This document shows, one piece after another, positions 16,530-25,062 of a stretch of 64,000 nucleotides of DNA. How positions within the stretch are numbered: position 1 is the stretch's first letter; every line of letters starts with the position of its first letter. A program made the translations under genes and the position numbers. The notes under the pieces are model-generated. The model worked only from the letters and a program-made list of their open reading frames with translations. It was not told the DNA's origin and did no database searches. Source of the stretch: Lentzea pudingi (GTDB lineage Bacteria; Actinomycetota; Actinomycetes; Mycobacteriales; Pseudonocardiaceae); the NCBI RefSeq assembly GCF_014646255.1, contig NZ_BMNC01000001.1, forward strand, positions 1,213,805 to 1,277,804, read 5' to 3'.

Positions 16530-17369
16530 ATGGATCGGGTGGAGCTCGCGGGATTCCTCCGGCGTCGCCGGGAGGAGCTGAGGCCGGAGGACGTCGGGCT
16601 GCCGGTGGGCGCGCGCCGGCGGGCACCGGGGTTGCGGCGCGAGGAGGTCGCGGCGCTGGCCGCCATGTCCACGGACTACTACACGCGCCTGGAGCAGCAA
16701 CGCGGTCCGCAGCCGAGCGAGCAGATGCTGGCCTCGCTGGCCCGCGCGCTGCGGCTGAGCGACGACGAACGCGACTACCTGTTCCGCGTCGCCGGGCGCA
16801 ACGCCCCGTCGCCCCAGACCACCGGCACCCACGTGGCACCGGCGTTGCAACGGGTGCTGGATCGGCTGAACGACACGCCCGCGCTGATCCTGTCGAACCT
16901 CGCCGAGGTCCTCGTGCAGAACCGGTTCGCCGAGGCGCTGTACGGCGACTCGTCGCGCTTCACCGGCCACGCGCGCAGCGGGATCTACCGCTGGTTCACC
17001 GACCCGGACGAGCGCCTGATCTACCCCGAGCACGACCGCGACCGGCAGAGCCGCACCCAGGTCGCGAACCTGCGCGCCGCCTACGCCTCGATGGGCCCGC
17101 GCTCACGGGCGGGCGAGCTGGTTCGCGCGCTGCGGAAGGAGAGCACCGAGTTCGCCGAGCTGTGGGAACGGCACGAGGTCTCGAAGCGCTACGAGGACCA
17201 CAAGGTGCTGATCCACCCCCAGCTCGGCGAGATCGAGGTCGACTGCCAGGCGTTGTTCACCGAGGACCAGTCGCAGGCGCTGCTGGTGCTGACCGCGCCA
17301 CCGCGCACCGAGGCGTTCGACAAGATCCAGCTGCTCGGTGTGCTGGGCACGGAGAAGTTCGTCAGCTGA
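16530..17369 (+). CDS. XRE-family regulator with MmyB-like ligand domain
   Basis: A 279-residue regulator. Residues 1-75 hold an XRE helix-turn-helix (GLRREEVAALAAMSTDYYTRLEQ); residues 100-270 form the MmyB-like PAS-related domain with NLAEVLVQNRFAEALYGD, FTDPDERLIYPEH and the C-terminal PQLGEIEVDCQALFTEDQSQ. This class often sits next to an SDR gene and binds hydrophobic ligands. The ATG at 16530 gives the normal N-terminus. Its last 8 bp overlap the convergent GNAT gene. Confidence 0.9.
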   Translation: MDRVELAGFLRRRREELRPEDVGLPVGARRRAPGLRREEVAALAAMSTDYYTRLEQQRGPQPSEQMLASLARALRLSDDERDYLFRVAGRNAPSPQTTGTHVAPALQRVLDRLNDTPALILSNLAEVLVQNRFAEALYGDSSRFTGHARSGIYRWFTDPDERLIYPEHDRDRQSRTQVANLRAAYASMGPRSRAGELVRALRKESTEFAELWERHEVSKRYEDHKVLIHPQLGEIEVDCQALFTEDQSQALLVLTAPPRTEAFDKIQLLGVLGTEKFVS

Positions 17370-17838
17370 GGACGAGCACTGTCTCCTCGATCTCGGCCTT
17401 CCGCGCCGCCGCGAACCCCTTGTCGGTGCCGACCACCTCGAAGCCCGCCCTCGTCAGGACGCGCAGCGAACCGGCGTTGTCACTGGCGACCCGCGCGTGC
17501 ACCGGCCGGACGGTGACTTCCCGCAGCAGCAACGAGACCGCACGTCCCGCCACGCCCTGACCCCACACCGTGCGGTCGACCCAGTAGGTGATCTCGGTGT
17601 CGCCCTCGATCACGAAGCTCGCGATGCTCCCGACGACCCGGCCGTCGCCGACGATCACCCGGTTCGTGGTCTCGGGGTTCGCGAGGTTGCGGCGCAGCCA
17701 CGCGTCGAAGGCCGCGCGGTCGTCGGGGTCCTCCGCGGTGAACGCGGCCATCGCCACCGACTCCGGGTCCCGCATGAACTCGAACAACGCGTCGAAGTCG
17801 GCTTCCTCGACCGGGCGCAGCGTGACGTCAGCGATCAT
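17362..17838 (-). CDS. GNAT family N-acetyltransferase (RimJ-like)
   Basis: A 158-residue acetyltransferase_3 type protein. Typical features are VTLRPVEEADFDALFEFMRDPES at the start, ITYWVDRTVWGQGVAGRAVSLLL (CoA loop QGVAGRA) and VASDNAGSLRVLTRAGFEVVG. It starts 4 bp inside the end of the upstream esterase gene (ATGA), so both are translated together. Substrate unknown. Confidence 0.85.
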   Translation of the reverse strand: MIADVTLRPVEEADFDALFEFMRDPESVAMAAFTAEDPDDRAAFDAWLRRNLANPETTNRVIVGDGRVVGSIASFVIEGDTEITYWVDRTVWGQGVAGRAVSLLLREVTVRPVHARVASDNAGSLRVLTRAGFEVVGTDKGFAAARKAEIEETVLVLS

Positions 17839-18857
17839 CGAGCGAGCCTATCTGCCAGCCACGCCAAGGAAAGCGGATACCGGAAGTCGATCGCGCCGTG
17901 GCCCGCGTCGAACAGTTCGAAGTGGACTCGCTCGTCCGGGAGCCCGGCCGCCGCGATCTCCTCGCGGAACGCCTCCGCGCCCAGGTCGAGGAAGTACTCG
18001 TCCCTCGTGCCCGCGTCGATCCACACGGCCCGCAGCGAGCGGATCGCGTCCGCGTGCCCGGCCACCATCCGCACCGGGTCCCAGTCGAGCCAGCGCTGCC
18101 ACAGCTCGGGAACAGGCCTCCCGGACACCGGGTCGAACGGCAGCCGCGGCGTGCCGTCGTCGTCGGCGGAGAAGCACGCCGCCACACCGAGGATCCCGAG
18201 CAGGTCCATGTCCTCGGGCTTCGTGAACGCGGTGCGACCCTGGAAGTCCGCCCACCACTTGCGGACGTCGTGGTCGTAGCCGCGCAACGCCCGTGCGGCC
18301 TTGCCGAAGTCCGCGAGGTAGCAGAGCTCGTAGAGCGCGTCACCGGCGTGCGTGGCCAGTGCGCCGAACAGGTCGGGCCGCAGCATCGGCGTGATCATCG
18401 CGCCGAACCCGCCCGACGACTTGCCCGAGATGGCCCGGGACTCGCGGTCCGGGATCGTGCGGTAGTGCGCGTCCACCCACGGCACGATCTCGTCGCACAG
18501 GTAGGAGTGGTAGCGGCCGGTGCCGGGGGAGTCGACGAACTGTGAGCCGCCGTACGACGTCCACGCGTCGACGTACACGACGACGCAACCCGGCGCCCCC
18601 TGGGCGAAGACCTCGTCCGCCGTCTCGATGAACGGCCGGCGGAACGGCGTCCGGTTCGCCCACATCGCCACGTGCCCGGTGTAGCCCTGGATCACGTAGA
18701 CGGTGGGGTAGCGCCCGGTCCCGGAGTCGTAGCCCGGCGGCACGTACACCCACAGCGGCCGCTCGTGCGGGTCGCCGAGCGGGTTGTCGCGCAGCAGCGC
18801 GGAGTCGATCGTGTGCCGGTCCAGCCGGCCGGCCAGCGGTCCCTCCCAAGGCAGCAT
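17835..18857 (-). CDS. Esterase D-like alpha/beta hydrolase
   Basis: A 340-residue putative esterase (PF00756-like). RPLWVYVPPGYDSGTGRYPTVYVIQGY is the characteristic opening, the nucleophile is the Ser in GKSSGGFGAM, and the catalytic His is probably in FDAGHGAIDF; an acidic residue precedes in WIDAGTRDEY. No signal peptide, so cytosolic. The start at ATG 18857 lies 19 bp from a TetR operator palindrome, and the divergent gene encodes a TetR protein, so the esterase is probably repressed by it. Coupled to the downstream GNAT gene. Confidence 0.87.
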   Translation of the reverse strand: MLPWEGPLAGRLDRHTIDSALLRDNPLGDPHERPLWVYVPPGYDSGTGRYPTVYVIQGYTGHVAMWANRTPFRRPFIETADEVFAQGAPGCVVVYVDAWTSYGGSQFVDSPGTGRYHSYLCDEIVPWVDAHYRTIPDRESRAISGKSSGGFGAMITPMLRPDLFGALATHAGDALYELCYLADFGKAARALRGYDHDVRKWWADFQGRTAFTKPEDMDLLGILGVAACFSADDDGTPRLPFDPVSGRPVPELWQRWLDWDPVRMVAGHADAIRSLRAVWIDAGTRDEYFLDLGAEAFREEIAAAGLPDERVHFELFDAGHGAIDFRYPLSLAWLADRLAR

Positions 18858-18875
18858 GGGCCCAGTCAACCACAG

Positions 18876-18891
18876 TGGACTCGACGGTCCA
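18876..18891. promoter_or_regulatory. TetR operator, copy 1
   Basis: The 16-bp dyad TGGACTCGACGGTCCA (arms TGGAC/GTCCA) is followed by GAAAA. It lies between the divergent esterase (start 18857) and TetR (start 18912) genes. A near-identical copy is found in front of the SDR gene downstream of the TetR gene. Confidence 0.7.
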
Positions 18892-18911
18892 GAAAACCTA
18901 GTCTCGACGTC

Positions 18912-19493
18912 ATGGCACTGACGACGAAGGGGCGCGCCACCCGGCAGCGCATCATCGAGGGCGCCGCGGCCTACCTGCGCAGTGACGAGCCCGCGGGCGT
19001 GACCCTGGACGACATCCGCGCGATCACCGGCACCAGCAAGAGCCAGATCTTCCACTACTTCCCGGACGGCAAGGAGGAGCTCTTCCTCGCCGTGGCCCGG
19101 CACGAGGCCGGTCGCGTGCTCGACGACCAGCAGCCGCACCTCGGCGCGCTCACCTCGTGGGCCGCCTGGGAGCGGTGGCGCGACTCCGTCGTGGCCCGGT
19201 ACCGCGCGCAGGGGCGCCACTGCCCGCTCGGCACGCTGATGGGGCAGGTCGGCGGCACGCCGGGCGCGCAGGAGGTGATCGCCACGCTGCTGAACCAGTG
19301 GCAGTCCCACGTGCGCAAGGGGATCGCCGAGATGCAGGCGGCCGGGCTGGTGCGGGAGGGCCTCGACCCCGACCGGGTCTCCGCCGCGTTCATCGCGGGC
19401 GTGCAGGGCGGGGTCCTGGTTCTCCTGAACACCGGCAGCGTCACGCACCTGGAGGCGGTGCTGGACACGTTGCTCGAGCATCTGCGCGGCTAA
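18912..19493 (+). CDS. TetR family regulator of the esterase/SDR locus
   Basis: A 193-residue TetR repressor of the TetR_C_16-like/YcdC-like type. The DNA-binding helix-turn-helix is VTLDDIRAITGTSKSQIFHYFPDGKEELF; the C-terminal domain includes HCPLGTLMGQVGG, a usual motif of this subgroup. Matching 16-bp palindromes lie directly upstream of this gene and again just after its stop, in front of the SDR gene, so it likely controls itself, the divergent esterase and the SDR. Confidence 0.9.
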   Translation: MALTTKGRATRQRIIEGAAAYLRSDEPAGVTLDDIRAITGTSKSQIFHYFPDGKEELFLAVARHEAGRVLDDQQPHLGALTSWAAWERWRDSVVARYRAQGRHCPLGTLMGQVGGTPGAQEVIATLLNQWQSHVRKGIAEMQAAGLVREGLDPDRVSAAFIAGVQGGVLVLLNTGSVTHLEAVLDTLLEHLRG

Positions 19494-19498
19494 TTTTC

Positions 19499-19514
19499 TG
19501 GACTTGCAGGTCCA
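19499..19514. promoter_or_regulatory. TetR operator, copy 2
   Basis: TGGACTTGCAGGTCCA shares both arms and most of the spacer with the copy at 18876, and is flanked by TTTTC and AAAAA tracts. It lies 26 bp upstream of the SDR start, in the promoter position. Confidence 0.7.
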
Positions 19515-19539
19515 AAAATGTGCTCGTAGCGTCGAGGAC

Positions 19540-20310
19540 ATGACACAGCGACTGCAGGGCAGGACGGCCCTCATCACGGGATCCACCAGCAACATCGGCC
19601 GCTCCATCGCGGTCGCCTTCGCCCGGGAGGGCGCGCACGTCGTCGTTTCCGGCCGTGACGAGACCAGGGGAGCGGAGGTGGTCGCGGAGATCCGCGCCGA
19701 CGGTGGCAAGGCCGACTTCGCCCGCGCCGACCTCGACGGCACCCCCGCCCTGAGCAAGGCCCTCGCCGACGAGGCCTCCGCACTGCTGGGCGGCCGCGTC
19801 GACATCCTCGTGAACAACGCCGGCATCTACCCGCCGTCGTCCACGCCGACGACCGACGAGGAGACCTTCGACCGGGTCTTCGGCGTCAACGTGAAGGCCC
19901 CGTTCTTCCTGACGCAGGCCCTCGCCCCCGCGATGATCGGCGCCGGTGGCGGCGTGGTCCTCAACCTCGGCTCGTGGATCACCCGGCTGGGCGTCCCCAG
20001 CGGGGCGATCTACAGCACCAGCAAGGGCGCGATGGAGACGCTCACGAGGGCGTGGGCCGCGGAGTTCGGTCCGAAGGGCATCCGGGTCAACGCCATCTCA
20101 CCCGGCGTCATCGCCTCGGCGGGCTGGGACGCCCAGACCCGCGACATCGCCGACGTGATGATGCGCGGCACGCCCGCCGGCCGGTCCGGGCACCCGGACG
20201 CGATCGCGTCGGCCGCCGTCTACCTGGCGTCGGACGAGGCGGAGTTCGTGCACGGCATCGTGCTGGACGTCGACGGCGGCCGCACGGGCGTGGCGGTGGT
20301 CGCAGTGTGA
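19540..20310 (+). CDS. SDR family oxidoreductase
   Basis: A 256-residue classical short-chain dehydrogenase. The cofactor loop is TGSTSNIGRSIA, NNAG follows strand 4, and the catalytic triad is Ser in LGSWIT with YSTSK (YxxxK). VSGRDETRG after strand 2 points to NADPH. The C-terminus has the usual YLASDEAEFVHGIVLDVDGG. The ATG at 19540 is downstream of the second TetR operator, so its expression should be released together with the esterase. Substrate unknown. Confidence 0.9.
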   Translation: MTQRLQGRTALITGSTSNIGRSIAVAFAREGAHVVVSGRDETRGAEVVAEIRADGGKADFARADLDGTPALSKALADEASALLGGRVDILVNNAGIYPPSSTPTTDEETFDRVFGVNVKAPFFLTQALAPAMIGAGGGVVLNLGSWITRLGVPSGAIYSTSKGAMETLTRAWAAEFGPKGIRVNAISPGVIASAGWDAQTRDIADVMMRGTPAGRSGHPDAIASAAVYLASDEAEFVHGIVLDVDGGRTGVAVVAV

Positions 20311-20402
20311 CCCCAGTCACCTTACGGCCCTGTTTCTGTGACCTGAGGTGAGACTCGCCGGTCTCCCATGGCGTGCAGGAACAGTCGGCGAAGGGTGCGG
20401 AA

Positions 20403-21962
20403 GTGACGGGTCGGGAGTGGCTGGGGCAGGTGGACGCGGAGCAGGTGCAGGCCGCGCGGGCCGGTGATCGGACGGCGCTCGACGCCGTGATCGCGGGTTC
20501 TCTGCCGCTGGTCTACAACGTCGCCGGTCGGGCGTTGCACGCCGATTCCGAGGTCGACGACGTGGTGCAGGAGACGATGGTCCGCGTGATCCGCGGCATC
20601 GACGCGCTGCGGGAGCCGGACCGCTTCCGGTCGTGGCTGGTCGCCGTCACCATCAACCAGGTCCGCGAGCACTACCGGCGCCGCGATCTGGCCCCGGCCT
20701 CGCTGGAGGAGTACGACCGCGCCGATCCCGGCGCCGAGTTCGTGGAGACCGCGTTGTCCCGGTTGCACTTCGCCCAGCAACGCCGTGAGGTCGACGAGGC
20801 CGCGCGCTGGCTCGACCCGGCCGACCGCGAGCTGCTGGCGCTGTGGACGCTCGAACGCGTCGGGCAGCTCACCAGGGCCGAGGTCACCGACGCGCTCGAC
20901 CTCGGCGCGCACGCGGTCACGGTGCGGGTCGGCAGGCTGAAGGGCCGGCTGGAGACGATCCGGCACCTGGTGCGCGCGTTGTCGGTGGAACCGCGGTGCG
21001 CGGGCCTCGACCGGGCCGCGCAGGGCTGGAGCGGCGAGCCCAGCCCGTTGTGGCGCAAGCGGCTCCTGCGGCACGTCGACGAGTGCGGCCGCTGCGGGCG
21101 GGGCGTGGACGACGCGATGCCGGTCGAACGCATCCTCACCGGCGCCGCGCTGCTCGTGGTCCCCGCCGCCTACCTGCCCCGGCTGCTCGAAAGCCTCGCC
21201 GACGTCACGCCGGAGACCGTGGCGCTCGCCTCCGGGCTCGCGCCCACCCACCTCGCCGAACCGGTCGGCGCGTTCGCGAAGCTCACCGCCAAGCCGGTGC
21301 TCGCGGTGGCGGGCGCCGCGGCGGTGTGTGCGCTCGTCGGCGTGGTCGGCACGATGGTGCTGCTGCCGTCCGACCCGCCGGCCGCCGTCGCCGGGCCGAA
21401 CACCACCCAGGGCATCGCGCTCAGCACCTCCTCCGCACAGGCGCCGGAGACCACGGCCGCGTCCTCGAGCGCACCGTCGTCCACGCCGACGACGACCACC
21501 ACGACGACAACGCCGCCCGAGCCCCCGCGCGTGGCCACGCCGGAGGAGCGCGTCCTGGCGCTGATCAACGAGACCAGGGCCAAGGCCGGCCTGGCGCCGC
21601 TGGCGGTCGACCCGGCGCTGGTCACCGCGGCCGACCGGCACACCAGGGCGATGATGAGCAACGGCTGCGGCCTGTCGCACCAGTGCGCCGGCGAGAGCGG
21701 ACTGGGCGAGCGCAGCACCGCGGCGGGTGTGAAGTGGAGCTCGGTCGCGGAGAACGTCGGCATGGGCGGCCCGGTCAAGGACAACGTCGAGGCGATCTCC
21801 AAGATGGCGCTCGGCCTGACCCAGGGCATGATCGACGAGAAGCCGCCGAACGACGGCCACCGCAAGAACATCCTGAGCAGGTCGTCCACCCGCATCGGCA
21901 TCGTGGTGATCCGCGACGCCAAGGGAACCGTGTGGATGACGCACGACTTCGCCGGAAGTTGA
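20403..21962 (+). CDS. ECF-type sigma factor fused to a membrane-anchored CAP domain
   Basis: A 519-residue multidomain protein. Residues 10-195 are an ECF sigma factor: region 2 (LPLVYNVAGRALHADSEVDDVVQETMVRV) and region 4 (LTRAEVTDALDLGAHAVTVRVGRLKGRLE). H224-x3-C228-x2-C231 (HVDECGRC) resembles the zinc motif of ZAS anti-sigma factors. One membrane helix follows at about 298-320, then a Ser/Thr/Pro-rich linker, and residues 379-519 form an SCP/CAP (PR-1-like) domain (RVLALINETRAKAGLAPLAVD), presumably outside the membrane. The GTG at 20403 is preferred because GAAGGG lies 7 nt before it; GTG 20373 is an alternative. A tethered sigma that senses the envelope is the natural inference. Confidence 0.85.
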   Translation: MTGREWLGQVDAEQVQAARAGDRTALDAVIAGSLPLVYNVAGRALHADSEVDDVVQETMVRVIRGIDALREPDRFRSWLVAVTINQVREHYRRRDLAPASLEEYDRADPGAEFVETALSRLHFAQQRREVDEAARWLDPADRELLALWTLERVGQLTRAEVTDALDLGAHAVTVRVGRLKGRLETIRHLVRALSVEPRCAGLDRAAQGWSGEPSPLWRKRLLRHVDECGRCGRGVDDAMPVERILTGAALLVVPAAYLPRLLESLADVTPETVALASGLAPTHLAEPVGAFAKLTAKPVLAVAGAAAVCALVGVVGTMVLLPSDPPAAVAGPNTTQGIALSTSSAQAPETTAASSSAPSSTPTTTTTTTTPPEPPRVATPEERVLALINETRAKAGLAPLAVDPALVTAADRHTRAMMSNGCGLSHQCAGESGLGERSTAAGVKWSSVAENVGMGGPVKDNVEAISKMALGLTQGMIDEKPPNDGHRKNILSRSSTRIGIVVIRDAKGTVWMTHDFAGS

Positions 21963-22029
21963 GCGAAGACCGGGGTTTAAAAAAGATCATCCTGAAGTAG
22001 TACGTGAGAACGCGACCACAGTCGGACGC

Positions 22030-23493
22030 GTGACGATCTGTCCGGAAAGCACTGTCTCCACCGTGCAGACCGTCACGTACCGCTGGCCGACCGCGGTCGC
22101 CACCACCACGACCGCCGGCACCCCGGAACTGTTGCGCTGGACGGGTTTCGGCGGTGCGCTCCTGCTCACCGCCGGGGTGTGGGCCACGAGCGCCAGAACC
22201 GGCGGCGCGGTGGCGTTGGGGGTCGCGATCGCGGGTGCCGGGCTGGTCGTGCTCGCGTGGGCGCTGCTGGGACGCACCAGGCCGGACCCGCGGTGGCTGC
22301 GCCGGACTCTGGCGTGGTGGTGCGGGCCGCTGCTGGTGGCCCCGCCGCTGTTCAGCCAGGACGTCTTCAGCTACCTGGCCCAGGGCGAGGTGGCCGCGAA
22401 CGGTCTCGACCCCAACGTGGTCAGCCCGGCGGTGGGCGCGAGCGCGGAGGCGGTGGCACGGGTCGGCGTCTACTGGCGTGAGACGCCGTCGCCGTACGGG
22501 CCGCTGTTCACCACGGTCGAGCGGGCGATCACCGAGATCACCGGCGGCAACCCCGTCCTTGGCATCGGGTTGTACCGGCTGGTCGCCGTGCTCGGCCTGC
22601 TGCTCGTCGTGTGGTCGGTGCCGAAGCTCGCGGCGATGGCGGGTGTCGAGGAGCGCACGGCGTTGTGGCTGGGTGTCATGAACCCGTTGGTGCTGTGGCA
22701 TCTCGTCGGCGGTGTCCACAATGACGCGTTGATGCTCGGCCTCATGCTGTCCGGCACTGTCGTCGCGTTGCAGTCACTGCCCGATCTGAAGTGGTGGCCG
22801 TACACGGCAGGTGTGGTGCTCATCGGGTTGGGGGCTCAGGTCAAGCTGCCCGCACTGGTGGCGCTCGCGATCGTGGGCACGGCACTCGCGCGCAGGCTGG
22901 GCGGTGGCTGGGTCCGGTTCGTCACGGCCGGGTTCGCGATGGTCGTGGCCTTGGGGGTCGTGTCGGTCGTGACGTCGCTGGCAGGCGGGTCCGGTTTCGG
23001 CTGGGTGCGGGCGCTCGGCACACCGTCCAAGGTGAACAGCTGGATGGCTCCGACGAACTGGCCCGGCTATCTGGCGGGTGCGGTGTTCGGCCCGGAAGCC
23101 GGGCAAGCGATGATTTCCTCGGCACGGATCGCGGGGCTCGTGCTGATCCTGTGCGGGATGGCGGTGCTGTTGGGCCGCCAGCTGCGCGGACGGATCTCCG
23201 AGGTGACGTCGCTGGGGATGATGATGAGCCTGATCGTGGTGCTGGGGCCGGTGATCCAGCCGTGGTACCTGCTGTGGGCCGTGCTGCCGCTGGCCGCGTG
23301 CCTGCCGGTGGGGACGTGGCGGAGCCGGGTCGCCGTGCTCGCCGGGGTGTTCGCGCTGCTGGTGCCGCCGCTCGCGGGCAACTTCGCGGGCCGTGTGCCG
23401 GAGCTGGTCGGCGCCTACGTCGTCGGGATCGCCCTGGCCGGTGGCGCGTACCTCGTCCTGCGCCGGGCGAGGGTGTCCGTTGCGCAAGCCTGA
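22030..23493 (+). CDS. Polyprenol-phosphomannose-dependent alpha-1,6-mannosyltransferase family protein (MptB-like)
   Basis: A 487-residue GT-C membrane glycosyltransferase with at least ten hydrophobic helices. The first large loop contains FSQDVFSYLAQGEVAANGLDPN and SPYGPLF, the acidic motif and the Pro-Tyr-Gly region of the MptB/MptA family, and NPLVLWHLVGGVHNDALMLG follows. These enzymes use polyprenyl-phosphomannose to build the mannan backbone of lipoglycans. The start is GTG 22030. The next gene, lnt, starts inside its 3' end, tying lipoglycan and lipoprotein maturation in one operon. Confidence 0.88.
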   Translation: MTICPESTVSTVQTVTYRWPTAVATTTTAGTPELLRWTGFGGALLLTAGVWATSARTGGAVALGVAIAGAGLVVLAWALLGRTRPDPRWLRRTLAWWCGPLLVAPPLFSQDVFSYLAQGEVAANGLDPNVVSPAVGASAEAVARVGVYWRETPSPYGPLFTTVERAITEITGGNPVLGIGLYRLVAVLGLLLVVWSVPKLAAMAGVEERTALWLGVMNPLVLWHLVGGVHNDALMLGLMLSGTVVALQSLPDLKWWPYTAGVVLIGLGAQVKLPALVALAIVGTALARRLGGGWVRFVTAGFAMVVALGVVSVVTSLAGGSGFGWVRALGTPSKVNSWMAPTNWPGYLAGAVFGPEAGQAMISSARIAGLVLILCGMAVLLGRQLRGRISEVTSLGMMMSLIVVLGPVIQPWYLLWAVLPLAACLPVGTWRSRVAVLAGVFALLVPPLAGNFAGRVPELVGAYVVGIALAGGAYLVLRRARVSVAQA

Positions 23494-24961
23494 CCTCGCC
23501 CGTTACGGCGCCGCGGCGCTGGCCGGCGGCGCACTGGCCCTGAGCTTCCCGCCGCGCACGCTCTGGTGGCTCGCCGTGCCCGCGTTCGTGGTGTTCTGGC
23601 TGGCCTTGAAGGGTGCGGGCGCTCGTCGCAGCGCCGGCCTCGGGTTCGCGTTCGGGCTCGCGTTCTTCCTCCCGCACCTGTGGTGGATCCAGCACTTCCT
23701 GGGCAACGACTTCGGGCCGTGGCCCTGGTTGGTGCTCAGCGTGTTGATGGCGTTGTTCATCTGTGGTGTCTGCGCGCTGTTCCCGCTGGTCAACCGGCTG
23801 CCCGCGGCACCGGTGTGGGCGACGCTGCTGTTCGTGCTGCAGGAGACCCTGCGTGGCCTGATCCCGTTCAACGGCTTTCCGTGGGGCCGTGTCGCGTTCG
23901 GACAGGTCGACGGCCCGTTCGCGCGTCTCGCTGTGATCGGTGGCGCGCCGCTGGTGACGTTCGCGGTGGTGTTCACCGGCTTCGGCCTGGCCGCCTGGTT
24001 CCCCCGCTGGACGCGTGCCTGGGCGCTGGTGCCGATCGTCGCCGCGCTCGCCGTGAGCCCGTTGATCTCGATCGAGGCCCAGACCGGCCGGCGGACCGTC
24101 GCCGTCGTGCAGGGCAACGCCCCCGACCTGGGCCTCGGCCTGCTCACCGAGGGCGCCACCCTGCGCGACAACCACCTGCGCAAGACCGCCGAACTGGCCG
24201 CGCTGGTCCGCGGCGGCGCACTGCCCAGGCCGGACCTCGCGGTGTGGCCGGAAAGCGCGACCAGGACCGGTGACCGCGACCCGGTGCTCGACGCCGCCAT
24301 CGCCGACCTCGGCGTGCCGACCCTGGTCAGCGCCCTGCGCAACGGCCAGAACTCCGTCATCGCGTGGGACCCGGAGACCGGCGCGGGCCCGTCGTACGCG
24401 AAGCAGGAGCTCGTCCCGTTCGCCGAGCACATCCCGCTGCGCCCGCTCGCCAGGGTCTTCACCCCGTTCGCCGACCAGCCCGACCTCGACGCGGGCACCG
24501 AACCGGGCGTGCTGGACATCGCGGGCACACGCGTGGGCATCGGCATCTGCTACGAGGTCGCCTACGACTACGTGCTGCGCGAGAGCGCCGCGGACGGCGC
24601 GCAGCTGCTGGTCGTGCCGACGAACAACGCCTGGTACGGCCGCGGCGAGATGACCTACCAGCAGCTGGGGATGGCCCGCCTGCGCGCGATCGAACACGGC
24701 CGCGCCGTCGTGGTCGCGGCGATCAGCGGCGTGAGCGCCGTCGTGCGGCCGGACGGCAGCATCGTGCGGTCGACGGGGATGTTCACCGACGACCTGATGG
24801 TGGACACCGTGCCGTTGCGCACCGACCTGACGTTCGCGACCAGGTTCGGCGGCGCCGTCCACGTCCTGCTCACCGGTCTGGCACTGGCCGCGTGCGTGGC
24901 CGGGTTGTGGTCGCGACAGCGAGCACGACGGGCCACGAGCCTTCAGGCCGGTCAGGACTGA
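23480..24961 (+). CDS. lnt: Apolipoprotein N-acyltransferase
   Basis: A 493-residue Lnt: about seven N-terminal membrane helices, then an external nitrilase domain. The catalytic triad is visible as Glu in WPESATRTG, Lys in SYAKQELVPFAEH and Cys in GIGICYEVAYDY; NNAWYG and IEHGRAVVVAA follow as in the family. It N-acylates the lipid-modified Cys of lipoproteins. The only plausible start is TTG 23480, overlapping mptB by 14 bp. In mycobacteria Lnt is linked to polyprenyl-phosphomannose synthase (Ppm1); here no such gene follows. Confidence 0.92.
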   Translation: MRKPDLARYGAAALAGGALALSFPPRTLWWLAVPAFVVFWLALKGAGARRSAGLGFAFGLAFFLPHLWWIQHFLGNDFGPWPWLVLSVLMALFICGVCALFPLVNRLPAAPVWATLLFVLQETLRGLIPFNGFPWGRVAFGQVDGPFARLAVIGGAPLVTFAVVFTGFGLAAWFPRWTRAWALVPIVAALAVSPLISIEAQTGRRTVAVVQGNAPDLGLGLLTEGATLRDNHLRKTAELAALVRGGALPRPDLAVWPESATRTGDRDPVLDAAIADLGVPTLVSALRNGQNSVIAWDPETGAGPSYAKQELVPFAEHIPLRPLARVFTPFADQPDLDAGTEPGVLDIAGTRVGIGICYEVAYDYVLRESAADGAQLLVVPTNNAWYGRGEMTYQQLGMARLRAIEHGRAVVVAAISGVSAVVRPDGSIVRSTGMFTDDLMVDTVPLRTDLTFATRFGGAVHVLLTGLALAACVAGLWSRQRARRATSLQAGQD

Positions 24962-24976
24962 GCCACCGCACGCGAC

Positions 24977-25020
24977 GGGCGTGCGTTCCCAGCTCCCGAG
25001 GGAGTCCGGGACGCACGCCC
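24977..25020. terminator. Terminator hairpin between lnt and the DUF5937-like gene
   Basis: GGGCGTGCGT at 24977-24986 pairs with ACGCACGCCC at 25011-25020 around a GC-rich interior. It lies between convergent genes (stops at 24961 and 25063), so it can serve both strands. Confidence 0.65.
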
Positions 25021-25062
25021 ACGACCACAACCACCTCTCCGGCGCTCCGGTCTCGCGCGAAC

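Noticed and set aside
20311..20402. Small GTGAC/GTCAC dyad upstream of the sigma-CAP gene as an autoregulatory site
   Set aside because: Arms are only 5 bp and occur often by chance at this GC content.
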